Assembly (NCBI RefSeq): GCF_023499255.1
Contig: NZ_CP092183.1
Location: 1,867,501 to 1,931,500 of the forward strand
DNA: 64,000 nt
DNA from: Couchioplanes caeruleus
GTDB lineage: Bacteria > Actinomycetota > Actinomycetes > Mycobacteriales > Micromonosporaceae
Reading direction: 5' to 3'
This document shows positions 43,423 to 53,082 of this stretch, one piece after another; the stretch's first letter is position 1, and every line of letters starts with the position of its first letter. Position numbers and translations under genes: made by a program. Below the pieces are notes generated by a model. That model searched no databases. It was not told where the DNA came from and saw only the letters and a list, made by a program, of their open reading frames with translations.

Positions 43423-43446
43423 CCCCGGTGACCTAGGTCACCGGGG
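43423..43446. terminator. 24-bp perfect palindrome after DUF3710
   Basis: Two 12-base arms (CCCCGGTGACCT and its complement) meet with no spacer, 24 bases after the DUF3710 stop and 106 bases before the OB-fold gene. It can form a hairpin with a CTAG turn and act as a terminator, or, as a perfect dyad, be a protein-binding site for the next gene's promoter. Confidence 0.6.
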
Positions 43447-43552
43447 TGCTTCCGGCGTACCGTGGAGTTGCGGTCCCCGCCCACACTGGGGCCGTCCGCC
43501 GGTGCCCCCGCCGTCGGCTTCCGTGGCTTGCCAACAGAGGTGGCAGAGGGTC

Positions 43553-43930
43553 ATGACGACCGATCAACGCACCGGCCTGCGCCGGTTCTTCGAACGGCTG
43601 ACCGCCTCCGAGGAGGAGCTGGACGCCGAGGAGCTGCAACGCGACAGCGCCAAGTGCGGAGCGATGCCGGCCGGGCAGTGCCACCGCGGCCAGGTCGTCT
43701 CCGTGTCGGGGCGGCTGCGCACGGTGGCGTACACTCCCCGAACCAACCTGCCGACGCTCGAGGCGGACCTCTGGGACGGCAGTGACGTGGTCACGCTCGT
43801 CTTCCTGGGCCGGCGCTCGATCGTGGGCATCGAACCGGGACGTCAGCTCACCGCGCGCGGCCGGATCGCGATCCGGGACGACCGCAAGGTCATCTACAAC
43901 CCGTACTACGAGCTGGAGGCGCCCCGGTGA
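43553..43930 (+). CDS. OB-fold nucleic acid binding protein
   Basis: A 125-residue protein with one OB-fold (about 45-122; RGQVVSVSGRLRTVAYTPRT to LTARGRIAIRDDRKVIYNP). The N-terminal FFERLTASEEELDAEELQRD is helical and acidic. Members in mycobacteria lie between DUF3710 and DUF3159 genes, as here. Role unknown; the fold suggests binding of tRNA or single-stranded DNA. ATG at 43553. Its stop overlaps the next start (GTGA), so the two are coupled. Confidence 0.85.
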   Translation: MTTDQRTGLRRFFERLTASEEELDAEELQRDSAKCGAMPAGQCHRGQVVSVSGRLRTVAYTPRTNLPTLEADLWDGSDVVTLVFLGRRSIVGIEPGRQLTARGRIAIRDDRKVIYNPYYELEAPR

Positions 43931-44715
43931 CACCCGGCAGCGAGCCCCGTCACGCCGCGCACGAAACGGTCGAGGAACGGGTCGCCGAGGAGGTTGTCGA
44001 GGAACTCGATCTGCATCCGGTGCCGGAGCCGGAGGAGGCGGACGAGCCCCTGCCCTCGATGAGCGAGCAGATCTCCGAGCAGCTCGGCGGGGTACGCGGG
44101 CTCATCGAGTCGAGCGTCCCGGTGCTGGCCTTCGTGCTGCTCAACGTGCTGCTCGGGGACGTCGGGCTGGATCTGGCGAAGAAGACCGCCCTGTACTGGG
44201 CGATCGGCGGCAGCGTCGGCTCCGCGCTGGCCATCGGGGCGTACCGGCTGAGCCGCAAGCAGCCGATCCGGCACGCGGTCAACGGCATCTTCGGCATCGC
44301 GGTCGGCGCGTTCCTCGCGTGGCGTACCGGCGACGCGAAGAACTTCTACCTGCCGGGCATCCTGCTCACGATGGGGCAGGTGGTGGTGCTCATCGGCTCG
44401 GTCGCGGTCCGCCGCCCGATCATCGGGTACGTGTGGGGCGTGCTGGCCAACGGCGGCAAGCACGACTGGTTCGACAACCCGCGGCTGTTCCGTACGTTCC
44501 AATGGCTGACCCTGGTCTGGGCCGCGTCGCTGTTCGTCCGCGCCGGCGTGCAGGGCTGGCTGTACCTCGCCGACCAGGCCAACGCGATCGGCATCGTGCG
44601 CGTGCTGATCAGCTGGCCCATCTACGCCGCGACGTTCGCCTTCACCGCCTGGGCTGTGCACCGGGTGACGTCGGCCGAGGCGGCCGAGCCGAGCGAGGCG
44701 GTCGAGCCCGCCTAG
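43927..44715 (+). CDS. DUF3159 membrane protein
   Basis: A 262-residue protein. An acidic N-terminus of 50 residues precedes six or so hydrophobic helices (LIESSVPVLAFVLLNVLLGD; YLPGILLTMGQVVVLIGSVA). The ISEQLGGVRGLIESSVP motif and GYVWGVLANGGKHDWFDNP match DUF3159. Function unknown. GTG at 43927 overlaps the stop of the OB-fold gene by four bases. Confidence 0.88.
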   Translation: MTPGSEPRHAAHETVEERVAEEVVEELDLHPVPEPEEADEPLPSMSEQISEQLGGVRGLIESSVPVLAFVLLNVLLGDVGLDLAKKTALYWAIGGSVGSALAIGAYRLSRKQPIRHAVNGIFGIAVGAFLAWRTGDAKNFYLPGILLTMGQVVVLIGSVAVRRPIIGYVWGVLANGGKHDWFDNPRLFRTFQWLTLVWAASLFVRAGVQGWLYLADQANAIGIVRVLISWPIYAATFAFTAWAVHRVTSAEAAEPSEAVEPA

Positions 44716-44742
44716 GGCAGAACAGGCCCCGGGGCACGGCGG

Positions 44743-45417
44743 TCAGCCGAGGTCGCCGGTCTTGCCGAGGACGACCGCGCGGACGGCGTCCTCCACCTCG
44801 GTCGTGCACACGAAGATCAGCTCGTCGCCCGCCTCCAGCGGGTCGTCCGGGGTGGGCACCAGCACGCGCTTGCCGCGCAGCACGGCCACCAGCGCCGAGT
44901 CGCGGGGCATCGGCACCGAGCGCACCGGCTGGCCCACGTACGGGGCGTTCGCCGGCAGGGTGATCTCCACGAGGTTGGCCTCGCCCTGGCGGAACGTCAT
45001 GATGCGCACCAGGTCGCCGACCGTCACCGCCTCCTCGACCAGGGCGGCCATCAGCCGGGGCTTGCTCACCGCGACGTCCACGCCCCACTGCTCGGTGAAG
45101 AGCCACTCGTTCTCGGCGCGGTTCACCCGGGCCACGACCCGGTTGACGGCGAACTCTGTTTTGGCGAGCAGCGACACGACGAGGTTGGCCTTGTCGTCGC
45201 CGGTGGCCGCGATGACCACGTCGCAGCCGGCCACGTCCGCCTCCTCGAGGCTGCTGACCTCGCACGCGTCCGCCAGCACCCACTCGGCCTCCGGCACCCG
45301 TTCGGGGCGCAGCTGGCGGGGCTGGCGCTCGATCAGCATGACCTGGTGGCCGTTGCCGATCAGCTCACTGGCGATCGACCGGCCGACGTTGCCGGCGCCC
45401 GCGATGGCGATCCGCAT
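44743..45417 (-). CDS. trkA: TrkA-family potassium uptake regulator (CeoC-like)
   Basis: A 224-residue cytoplasmic regulatory subunit. Residues 1-115 are the RCK_N Rossmann fold (MRIAIAGAGNVGRSIASELI, GAGNVG for NAD/ATP). Residues 140-220 are RCK_C (EITLPANAPYVGQPVRSVPM). ATG at 45417 begins one base after the stop of the other TrkA gene, so they form an operon. The two proteins probably assemble as a heteromeric ring; the channel gene is not in the window, as in mycobacteria, where ceoB and ceoC lie by themselves. Confidence 0.93.
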   Translation of the reverse strand: MRIAIAGAGNVGRSIASELIGNGHQVMLIERQPRQLRPERVPEAEWVLADACEVSSLEEADVAGCDVVIAATGDDKANLVVSLLAKTEFAVNRVVARVNRAENEWLFTEQWGVDVAVSKPRLMAALVEEAVTVGDLVRIMTFRQGEANLVEITLPANAPYVGQPVRSVPMPRDSALVAVLRGKRVLVPTPDDPLEAGDELIFVCTTEVEDAVRAVVLGKTGDLG

Positions 45418-45418
45418 G

Positions 45419-46084
45419 TCAGTGACCCCCCACGCCGGTGCTCGCGGCGGCCGCGAGCACGTCGTCGACGATGTCGTCGGTGACCAGCACGAACACCTGG
45501 TCACCGTCCTGGATGACGGTGGAGGGCGTGGCCAGCGAGCCGATGCCGAACCGCATGAGGTACGCCACCCGGGCCCCGGTGGTCTCCTCCAGCGTCTTGA
45601 TCGTGCGGCCCACCCAGTCGCGGTGCAGCGGCGCCTCGACGATGGAGACGGCGCTGGTCGGGTCGCGGAACACCTCGACGGTGCCCTCCGGCACGAGGTG
45701 GCGCACCATCCGGTCGGCGGCCCAGCGGATCGTCGCCACGGTCGGGATGCCGAGCCGCTCGTAGACCAGCGCGCGGCGGGCGTCGTAGATGCGGGCGACC
45801 ACGCGGGAGACGCCGTACGTCTCGCGGGCCAGCCGGGCCGAGATGATGTTGGAGTTGTCGCCGCTGGAGACCGCCGCGAAGGCGTCCGCGCGCTCGATGC
45901 CGGCCTGGCGCAGCACGTCGCGGTCGAAGCCGATCCCGGTCACGGTGATGCCGCCGAACTCCGCCCCGAGCCGCCGGAAGGCGTCGGAATTCTGGTCGAT
46001 GATCGCGACCGAGTGGCCCCGGGCGTCGAGTTTGTGGGCCAGCGTCGAGCCGAGCCGGCCGCAGCCCATGATCACCACGTGCAA
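45419..46084 (-). CDS. trkA: TrkA-family potassium uptake regulator (CeoB-like)
   Basis: A 221-residue RCK protein: LHVVIMGCGRLGSTLAHKLD starts the Rossmann fold, and the RCK_C domain (SIVEAPLHRDWVGRTIKTLE) follows. The start is most likely TTG at 46084: GGGAAGG lies 9 bases before it, and family members begin MHVVIMGCGR. A GTG at 46078 is possible but is 15 bases from the ribosome site. It is the first gene of a two-gene operon with the CeoC-like gene and divergent from the permease gene. Confidence 0.92.
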   Translation of the reverse strand: MHVVIMGCGRLGSTLAHKLDARGHSVAIIDQNSDAFRRLGAEFGGITVTGIGFDRDVLRQAGIERADAFAAVSSGDNSNIISARLARETYGVSRVVARIYDARRALVYERLGIPTVATIRWAADRMVRHLVPEGTVEVFRDPTSAVSIVEAPLHRDWVGRTIKTLEETTGARVAYLMRFGIGSLATPSTVIQDGDQVFVLVTDDIVDDVLAAAASTGVGGH

Positions 46085-46196
46085 GGTTTCACGCCTTCCC
46101 GCTGAATGCGTACGTGCAGAGCGTCCCATGCCCGCGCGACGCACGCTGGCCGGGGCGGCCGACGGCGTGGCGGATACCGCCGTACGCTTGGCGCTT

Positions 46197-48269
46197 GTGG
46201 CAAGTTCGACGTCCCTAGCCAAGCGCCTGCTGCTCGGCCGGCCCTTCCGGTCCGACAGGCTGCAGCACACGCTGCTGCCCAAGCGCATCGCGCTGCCCGT
46301 GTTCGCGTCGGACGCGCTCTCGAGCGTCGCGTACGCGCCCGACGAGATTCTGCTGACGCTGTCGATCGCCGGCGCGACGGCGTTCGCCATCTCCCCCTGG
46401 ATCACGCTGGCCGTGGCGGTGGTGATGGTCACGGTGGTCGCGAGCTACCGGCAGAACGTGCACGCGTACCCGTCCGGCGGCGGCGACTACGAGGTGGCGA
46501 CGGTCAACCTCGGGCCCAAGTTCGGCGTGGCGGTGGCCAGCGCGCTGCTGGTCGACTACATCCTCACGGTCGCGGTGTCGGTGAGCGCCGGCGTGTCCAA
46601 CCTGGGCTCGGTGGTGCCGTTCGTCGCCGAGCACAAGATCGGCATCGCGATGGCCGCGATCGCGCTGCTCGGTGCGCTCAACCTGCGCGGGCTGCGTGAG
46701 TCCGGCACGGCGTTCGCCATCCCGACGTACGCGTTCATCTTCATCGTCTTCGGCATGATCGTCACCGGCCTGGTCCGGGTGTTCGTGCTCGGCCAGGACC
46801 TGCGCGCGCCGAGCGCCGGTCTGGTCATCGACGCCGAGGCGCACCATCTGACCAGCTTCGCCTTCGTGTTCCTCCTGCTGCGGACGTTCTCCTCCGGCTG
46901 TGCGGCGCTGACCGGTGTGGAGGCCATCTCCAACGGCGTGCCGGCGTTCAAGCCGCCGAAGAGCAAGAACGCCGCCACCACGCTGCTGCTGCTCGGCGGC
47001 ATCGCGATCATGATGCTGTTCGGCATCGTGCTGCTCGCCCGCGCGACCCACCTGCAGTACGTCGAGGACATGTCGCAGATCGTCAGCGGCCCGTCGAACT
47101 ACGTGCAGAAGACGGTCACCACCCAGCTCGGCGAGACGGTCTTCGGCGAGGGCTCGATCCTGCTGTACATGGTCGGCGCGGTCACCGCCCTGATCCTGTT
47201 CCTGGCCGCGAACACCGCCTTCAACGGCTTCCCGGTGCTCGGCTCGATCCTGGCGCAGGACCGGTATCTGCCGCGCCAGCTGCACACCCGTGGCGACCGG
47301 CTCGCGTTCAGCAACGGCATCATCTTCCTCGCCGTGGCGGCGATGGTGCTGATCGTGGCGTTCGACGCCGAGGTCACCCGGCTCATCCAGCTCTACATCG
47401 TCGGCGTCTTCGTGTCGTTCACGCTGTCGCAGGCCGGCATGATCAGGCACTGGAACCGGCTGCTGCGGACCCAGCGTGATCCGATGAAGCGACGGCAGAT
47501 GTTCCGCTCCCGGGCGATCAACACCTTCGGCATGGGGCTCACCGGCGCGGTCCTGATCGTCGTGCTGATCACCAAGTTCCTGCTCGGGGCGTGGATCGCC
47601 ATCGCGGGCATGGTGGTGATCTACGTGCTCATGCTCGGCATCCGCAAGCACTACGTGCGGGTCGCCGAGGAGCTGCAGCCCACCGAGGAACGCCCGGTGC
47701 TGCCCTCCCGGAACCACGCGGTGGTGCTGGTCAGCAAGGTGCACATGCCGACCCTGCGGGCGGTCGCGTACGCGCAGGCCACCCGCCCCGACACGCTGAC
47801 CGCCGTCACGGTCAACGTGGACGACAAGGACACCCGCAAGATCCAGGCGGAGTGGGAGCGGCGGCAGATCCCGGTGCCACTGACCGTCGTGGACTCGCCG
47901 TACCGCGAGATCACCCGGCCGATCATCGACTTCGTCAAGAGCGTGCGCCGCGGCTCGCCGCGCGACGTGGTCACCGTCTTCGTGCCCGAGTACGTCGTGG
48001 GCCGCTGGTGGGAGAACCTGCTGCACAACCAGAGCGCGCTGCGGATCAAGGGCCGGCTGCTGTTCGAGCCGGGCGTGATGGTGACCAGCGTGCCCTGGCA
48101 GCTGCGTTCCAGCCAGGACCGCGACCTCGAGCGGCTGGACCGGGACCTGAGCCGGGCACCCGCCCGCGGGCCCCGGACGCGCCGGACGGACGCCGGGCAG
48201 GCCGGTGCCGCGCCGGGCGGGACCGCGGCGGCCGAGCCCGCCGCCACCGGGGCGGACGAGGCCCGGTGA
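46197..48269 (+). CDS. APC-superfamily amino acid permease
   Basis: A 690-residue transporter. About 12 membrane helices (46.3-47.6 kb) are followed by a 220-residue cytoplasmic tail with an Usp-like fold (HAVVLVSKVHMPTLRAVAYA; DTLTAVTVNVDDKDTRKI). The ALPVFASDALSSVAYAPDEI start is typical of the APC group that lies beside ceoBC. Amino acid or potassium transport is possible; the pairing with TrkA proteins hints at the latter. GTG at 46197 has no ribosome site, so it may be leaderless. The stop overlaps the methylase start (GTGA). Confidence 0.9.
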   Translation: MASSTSLAKRLLLGRPFRSDRLQHTLLPKRIALPVFASDALSSVAYAPDEILLTLSIAGATAFAISPWITLAVAVVMVTVVASYRQNVHAYPSGGGDYEVATVNLGPKFGVAVASALLVDYILTVAVSVSAGVSNLGSVVPFVAEHKIGIAMAAIALLGALNLRGLRESGTAFAIPTYAFIFIVFGMIVTGLVRVFVLGQDLRAPSAGLVIDAEAHHLTSFAFVFLLLRTFSSGCAALTGVEAISNGVPAFKPPKSKNAATTLLLLGGIAIMMLFGIVLLARATHLQYVEDMSQIVSGPSNYVQKTVTTQLGETVFGEGSILLYMVGAVTALILFLAANTAFNGFPVLGSILAQDRYLPRQLHTRGDRLAFSNGIIFLAVAAMVLIVAFDAEVTRLIQLYIVGVFVSFTLSQAGMIRHWNRLLRTQRDPMKRRQMFRSRAINTFGMGLTGAVLIVVLITKFLLGAWIAIAGMVVIYVLMLGIRKHYVRVAEELQPTEERPVLPSRNHAVVLVSKVHMPTLRAVAYAQATRPDTLTAVTVNVDDKDTRKIQAEWERRQIPVPLTVVDSPYREITRPIIDFVKSVRRGSPRDVVTVFVPEYVVGRWWENLLHNQSALRIKGRLLFEPGVMVTSVPWQLRSSQDRDLERLDRDLSRAPARGPRTRRTDAGQAGAAPGGTAAAEPAATGADEAR

Positions 48270-49588
48270 GCTCCCCGTACGGCATCGAGGACCTGGTCGA
48301 GGGCGACCGCGTGGAGCTCCTCGTCGGGGCGCCGGCGCACGGCGGGCACTGCGTGGCCCGGATCGGTGACGAGCACGGCCGGGTGGTGTTCGTGCGGCAC
48401 GCGCTGCCGGGCGAGCGGGTCACGGCCGAGATCACCGAGCTGCACCGCGGATACCTGCGCGCGGAGGCCGTGGCCGTACAGCAGGCGTCGCCGGACCGGG
48501 TGACGCCGCCGTGCCCGTACGCCCGGCCCGGTGGTTGCGGGGGTTGCGACCTGCAGCATGTCGCGCCGGCCGCGCAGCTGGAGTGGAAGGCCGCGGTCGT
48601 CCGGGAGCTGCTCGGCCGCATGGGCGGTCTGAGCGCGACCCAGCTCGACGCCCTCGGGGTACGGGTGGAGCCGCTGCCCGGCGGCCCGCTCGGCTGGCGG
48701 TCGCGGATCCGGTACGCGGTCGACGCCGCCGACCGGCCCGGCCTGCTCAAGCACCGCTCCCACGAGGTCGTGCCGATCGACCGGTGCCGCATCGCGCACC
48801 CCCGCCTGCAGGAGCTCGACGTGACCGCGCGGCGCTGGCCGGACACGGCCGCGGTGGAGGCGGTGGCGTCCACCGGCGGCGACGTGAGCGTGCTGGCCCG
48901 CCCGGTCACCTCCGCGGGGGCGGCCCCGGTCGTGGCGACCCGGTCCGCGGGGGAGGCCGCGCCGGTGACCGGCGACTGGCTGCTGGACGAGGTGCACGGC
49001 GGCGACCGTGCGCTGCTCGACGGGTCGGCCGAGGTGCGTGAGGTGGCCGCGGGCCGGGAATGGCACGTGCCGGCCGAGGGCTTCTGGCAGATCCACCCCG
49101 CCGCCGCGGACACCCTGGTCACCGCCGTGCTGGAGATGCTGCGGCCGGCGGCCGGTGAGGTCTCCTGGGACCTCTACGGCGGCGCGGGGCTGTTCGCCGC
49201 GGCCCTCGCCGAGCGCACCGGGGCCCGTACGACGGTGGTCGAGTCGTCCCCGGTCGGCGTCGCCGCGGCCCGTCGCAACCTCGCCACGCTGCGGCACGTG
49301 GAGGTCGTCTCCGCCAAGGTGGACGTCGCCCTGGCCCGTCGCCGGGTCGCCGGTCCGGTCGACGTGGTGGTGCTCGACCCGCCCCGGACCGGCGCGGGCG
49401 CGAAGGTGGTGCGGGCCGTCGCGGCGGCCGGGCCCCGGGCGGTGGCGTACGTGGCCTGCGATCCGGCCGCCCTGGCCCGGGACGTGAAGACGTTCGCGGA
49501 GCTGGGGTTCCGGGTGTCGGCGCTGCGCGCGTACGACTGCTTCCCGATGACGCAGCACGTGGAGTGCGTGGCGCTGCTGGAACGCTGA
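48266..49588 (+). CDS. TrmA/RlmD-family class I SAM RNA methyltransferase
   Basis: A 440-residue RNA m5U-type methyltransferase. A TRAM domain (about 8-70) leads to a 4Fe-4S site with Cys83, Cys91, Cys94 (CPYARPGGCGGC) and Cys174 (DRCRIAHP). The SAM domain has WDLYGGAGLFAAAL, VVLDPPRTGAG and the nucleophile VACDPAALARD. Substrate may be rRNA or tRNA uridine. GTG at 48266 overlaps the stop of the permease gene, so they are coupled. Confidence 0.93.
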   Translation: MSSPYGIEDLVEGDRVELLVGAPAHGGHCVARIGDEHGRVVFVRHALPGERVTAEITELHRGYLRAEAVAVQQASPDRVTPPCPYARPGGCGGCDLQHVAPAAQLEWKAAVVRELLGRMGGLSATQLDALGVRVEPLPGGPLGWRSRIRYAVDAADRPGLLKHRSHEVVPIDRCRIAHPRLQELDVTARRWPDTAAVEAVASTGGDVSVLARPVTSAGAAPVVATRSAGEAAPVTGDWLLDEVHGGDRALLDGSAEVREVAAGREWHVPAEGFWQIHPAAADTLVTAVLEMLRPAAGEVSWDLYGGAGLFAAALAERTGARTTVVESSPVGVAAARRNLATLRHVEVVSAKVDVALARRRVAGPVDVVVLDPPRTGAGAKVVRAVAAAGPRAVAYVACDPAALARDVKTFAELGFRVSALRAYDCFPMTQHVECVALLER

Positions 49589-49590
49589 GG

Positions 49591-50979
49591 TCAGCTACCG
49601 GCGGTCCTGGCGGCCGGCTGCCGTTGCGTGTCGTCCTCGGCGGGGGCGTCGTCGTCGGCCGCGTGGGTGTCGTGCGGGTCGTCGTCGTAGCTGATCTCGT
49701 CGAACGGCGCCGCGCCGGACAGCACCGCGTCGACCTGCTCGCGGTCGATCTCGTTGGTCCACGTGCCGACGAGGACGGTGGCGACGGCGTTGCCGGCGAA
49801 GTTGGTGAGCGCCCGGGCCTCGGACATCAGCCGGTCGATGCCGACGATGAGGCCGACGCCGGGCACCAGGTCGGGCCGGTGGCTCTGCAGCCCGCCGGCG
49901 AGCGTGGCGAGGCCCGCGCCGGTGACGCCGGCCGCGCCCTTCGACGCGACGATCATGAACAGCAGCAGGCCGATCTGCTGGCCCACGGAGAGCGGCTTGT
50001 CCATCGCGTCGGCGATGAACAGCGAGGCCATCGTCAGGTAGATCGCCGTGCCGTCGAGGTTGAACGAGTAGCCGGTGGGCACGACGATGCCGACCACCGG
50101 CCGGCTGACACCGAGGTGGCCCATCTTGGCGATCAGCCGGGGCAGCGCCGACTCCGAGGACGAGGTCGACAGGATGAGCAGGAACTCCCGGGCCAGGTAG
50201 CGCAGCAGCTTGAAGATCGACACGTGGGCGATCAGTCGGAGCAGCAGCCCGAGCACCACGAAGATGAAGAGCGCACAGGTGATGTAGAAGCCGACCATGA
50301 TGGCGGCGAGGCTCTTGAGCGCGTCGAAGCCGGTCGCGCCGACCACGGCGGCCATCGCCCCGAACGCGCCGATCGGCGCCAGCCACATGATCATCGCGAG
50401 GATCTTGAAGACCAGGCGCTGGATCACGCCGATCGCCCGGATCACCGGCTCGCCGGAGCGGCCGATGGCCTGCACCGCGAAGCCGACGAGCAGGGCCACC
50501 AGCAGCGTCTGCAGCACCTCGCTGGTGGTCAGCGCGCCCAGCAGCGAGTCCGGGATGATGCCGAGCAGGAAGTCGACGGTCGACTCGGCCTCGCCGCTGA
50601 CCTGCGCCTGACCGGTCTTGGCCAGCTCGGCGCTCAGGTGCAGTCCCGAGCCGGGGTGCAGGATGTTGCCGACGACCAGACCGATCGCGAGCGCGACCGT
50701 GCTCATGATCAGGAAGTAGCCGAGCGCCAGCCCGCCCACCCGGCCGACCTGCGCGGCGCGGCGGATCGAGCCCACGCCCAGCACGATCGTGCAGAAGATC
50801 ACCGGGGCGATCATCATCCGGATCAGCGCGACGAAGCCGGCGCCGAGCGGGCGCAGGTCCTTGCCGAACTCCGGGAAGAGGAAGCCGACGGCGATGCCCA
50901 GGGCCATCGCCACCAGCACGGCGATGTAGAGCACATGACTGCGGTCGCGGCGGGCGGCGGGCGGGGCATCGACGGTCAT
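49591..50979 (-). CDS. dctA: C4-dicarboxylate/H+ or Na+ symporter DctA
   Basis: A 462-residue transporter of the glutamate/dicarboxylate family. It has LIRMMIAPVIFCTIVLGVGS, the serine-rich STSSSESALPRLIAKM loop, GYSFNLDGTAIYLTMASLF and GVGLIVGIDRLMSEARALTN, all DctA hallmarks. The C-terminal 50 residues are acidic and disordered. It imports succinate, fumarate and malate. ATG at 50979 follows AGGAAGGAG. It converges on the methylase gene two bases from its stop. Confidence 0.95.
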   Translation of the reverse strand: MTVDAPPAARRDRSHVLYIAVLVAMALGIAVGFLFPEFGKDLRPLGAGFVALIRMMIAPVIFCTIVLGVGSIRRAAQVGRVGGLALGYFLIMSTVALAIGLVVGNILHPGSGLHLSAELAKTGQAQVSGEAESTVDFLLGIIPDSLLGALTTSEVLQTLLVALLVGFAVQAIGRSGEPVIRAIGVIQRLVFKILAMIMWLAPIGAFGAMAAVVGATGFDALKSLAAIMVGFYITCALFIFVVLGLLLRLIAHVSIFKLLRYLAREFLLILSTSSSESALPRLIAKMGHLGVSRPVVGIVVPTGYSFNLDGTAIYLTMASLFIADAMDKPLSVGQQIGLLLFMIVASKGAAGVTGAGLATLAGGLQSHRPDLVPGVGLIVGIDRLMSEARALTNFAGNAVATVLVGTWTNEIDREQVDAVLSGAAPFDEISYDDDPHDTHAADDDAPAEDDTQRQPAARTAGS

Positions 50980-51091
50980 GGCTCCTTCCTACCGCAAGCT
51001 GTGACCTGAGTCACGATCTCGCGAATGTGCAGGTTTTGTGGAGGAGGTCGCACTGGCCGTTCGCGCCGGATGCGTACCGGCCGCACGCCGA

Positions 51092-51105
51092 TAGACTGAC
51101 TCCTC
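51092..51105 (+). promoter_or_regulatory. Likely leaderless promoter (-10) of dxs
   Basis: TAGACT at 51092-51097 matches an actinomycete -10 (TANNNT) and is followed by only eight bases before the ATG at 51106. Transcription would begin at or next to the ATG, and no ribosome site is present. A -35 element is not clear. Confidence 0.5.
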
Positions 51106-53034
51106 ATGAGCGAGCGCAGTGATCAGACGACGACCGGCATCCTCGGCACGATCGCCACGCCGGGCGACCTCAAGCGTTTGAGCCCTGAGCAGCTCACCCT
51201 GCTCGCCGCCGAGATTCGTGACTTCCTGGTGGCCAAGGTCTCGCGCACCGGCGGGCACCTAGGCCCCAACCTGGGCGTGGTGGAGACGACCCTGGCACTG
51301 CACCGGGTCTTCGACTCGCCGCGGGACCGGATCCTGTTCGACACCGGCCACCAGGCGTACGTGCACAAGATCGTGACCGGCCGCCAGGACGGCTTCGACC
51401 TGCTGCGCCAGCGCGGCGGGCTCTCCGGCTATCCGAGCCGGGCCGAGAGCGAGCACGACCTCATCGAGAATTCCCACGCCTCCACCGCGCTGTCGTACGC
51501 CGACGGCATCTCCAAGGCGTTCGCCCTGCGCGGCGAGGACCGGCACGTGGTGGCCGTGGTCGGGGACGGCGCGCTCACCGGCGGCATGTGCTGGGAGGCG
51601 CTCAACAACATCGCCGCCGCGAAGAACAAGCTGGTCATCGTCGTCAACGACAACGGCCGGTCGTACGCGCCGACGATCGGCGGCCTCGCCGACCACCTCT
51701 CCACGCTGCGCCTCAACCCGGGCTACGAGCGGGTGCTGGACCTGGTGAAGAACGCGCTCGGCTCGACGCCGGTGGTGGGCAGGCCGGCGTACGAGGTGCT
51801 GCACGCGGTCAAGAAGGGCATCAAGGACGCGGTCAGCCCGCAGCCGATGTTCGAGGACCTCGGCATCAAGTACATCGGCCCGGTCGACGGCCACGACCAC
51901 CAGGCCATGGAGTCCGCGCTGCGCCGGGCCAAGGGCTTCAACGCGCCGGTCATCGTGCACTCGGTGACCCGCAAGGGCTACGGCTACCGGCCCGCCGAGG
52001 ACGACGAGGCCGACTGCCTGCACGGCCCGGGCAGCGCGTTCAGCATCGAGACCGGCAAGTTGCTGGCGGCGCCGACGGTGAAGTGGACGCACGTGTTCGC
52101 CGAGGAGCTGGTCGCCATCGCCGACGAGCGCCCGGACGTCGTCGGCATCACCGCCGCGATGGCCGAGCCCACCGGCATCGCCGCGCTCGCGAAGAAGTAC
52201 CCCGAGCGGGCGTACGACGTGGGCATCGCGGAGCAGCACGCGGCCACGTCCGCGGCCGGCCTCGCGATGGGCGGGCTGCACCCGGTCGTCGCCGTGTACG
52301 CCACCTTCCTGAACCGGGCCTTCGACCAGGTCCTGCTGGACGTGGCGATGCACGAGCTGCCGGTCACGTTCGTGCTCGACCGGGCGGGCATCACCGGCCC
52401 GGACGGCCCGAGCCACTACGGCATCTGGGACATGAGCGTCTTCGGTGTCGTCCCCGGCCTGCGCATCGCCGCCCCGCGCGACGCCGCCACGCTGCGCGAG
52501 GAGCTGCGCGAGGCGGTCGCCGTCGACGACGGGCCGACGATCGTCCGGTTCCCGACCGGTTCGGTCGCCGCGGACCTGCCGGCCGTGCGCCGCGTCGGCC
52601 CGGTGGACGTGCTGCACGAGGCCGAGCGCAACGACGTGCTGCTGGTCGCGGTCGGCGCGTTCGCCAAGCTGGGCATGGAGGTGGCCGAACGGCTCGCCGA
52701 GCAGGGGTACGGCGTCACGGTCGTCGACCCCCGCTGGGTGCGCCCGGTCCCGATCGAGCTCGTCGGGCTGGCCGGCCGGCACCGCCTGGTCGTGACGCTG
52801 GAGGACGGCGTACGCGCCGGTGGCGTGGGTGAGGCCGTGGCCGCCACCCTGCGCGACGCGGGCTCCGACGTGCCGGTGCGGAGCTTCGGCGTGCCGACCG
52901 GCTTCCACCCGCACGGCAGCCGCGCCGAGATCCTGGCCTCGCTGGGGCTCACGGCGCAGGACGTCGCGCGGGACGTCACCGAATGGGTCTCGAAGCTCGA
53001 GGCAGCCCCGGGCGAGCCGCAGCCGGCGTCGTAG
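51106..53034 (+). CDS. dxs: 1-deoxy-D-xylulose-5-phosphate synthase
   Basis: A 642-residue thiamine-diphosphate enzyme that condenses pyruvate and glyceraldehyde 3-phosphate, first step of the MEP isoprenoid pathway. It has [34 protein letters not shown] (His), [16 protein letters not shown] (ThDP/Mg), [20 protein letters not shown] and [18 protein letters not shown]. The C-terminal transketolase domain (about 500-620) is complete. The transcript looks leaderless. Divergent from dctA. Confidence 0.97.
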   Translation: MSERSDQTTTGILGTIATPGDLKRLSPEQLTLLAAEIRDFLVAKVSRTGGHLGPNLGVVETTLALHRVFDSPRDRILFDTGHQAYVHKIVTGRQDGFDLLRQRGGLSGYPSRAESEHDLIENSHASTALSYADGISKAFALRGEDRHVVAVVGDGALTGGMCWEALNNIAAAKNKLVIVVNDNGRSYAPTIGGLADHLSTLRLNPGYERVLDLVKNALGSTPVVGRPAYEVLHAVKKGIKDAVSPQPMFEDLGIKYIGPVDGHDHQAMESALRRAKGFNAPVIVHSVTRKGYGYRPAEDDEADCLHGPGSAFSIETGKLLAAPTVKWTHVFAEELVAIADERPDVVGITAAMAEPTGIAALAKKYPERAYDVGIAEQHAATSAAGLAMGGLHPVVAVYATFLNRAFDQVLLDVAMHELPVTFVLDRAGITGPDGPSHYGIWDMSVFGVVPGLRIAAPRDAATLREELREAVAVDDGPTIVRFPTGSVAADLPAVRRVGPVDVLHEAERNDVLLVAVGAFAKLGMEVAERLAEQGYGVTVVDPRWVRPVPIELVGLAGRHRLVVTLEDGVRAGGVGEAVAATLRDAGSDVPVRSFGVPTGFHPHGSRAEILASLGLTAQDVARDVTEWVSKLEAAPGEPQPAS

Positions 53035-53082
53035 CCGGCGCTCGGCGCGCACTTTCGTTATAGAGCCGTTACCTTTGAGGGT

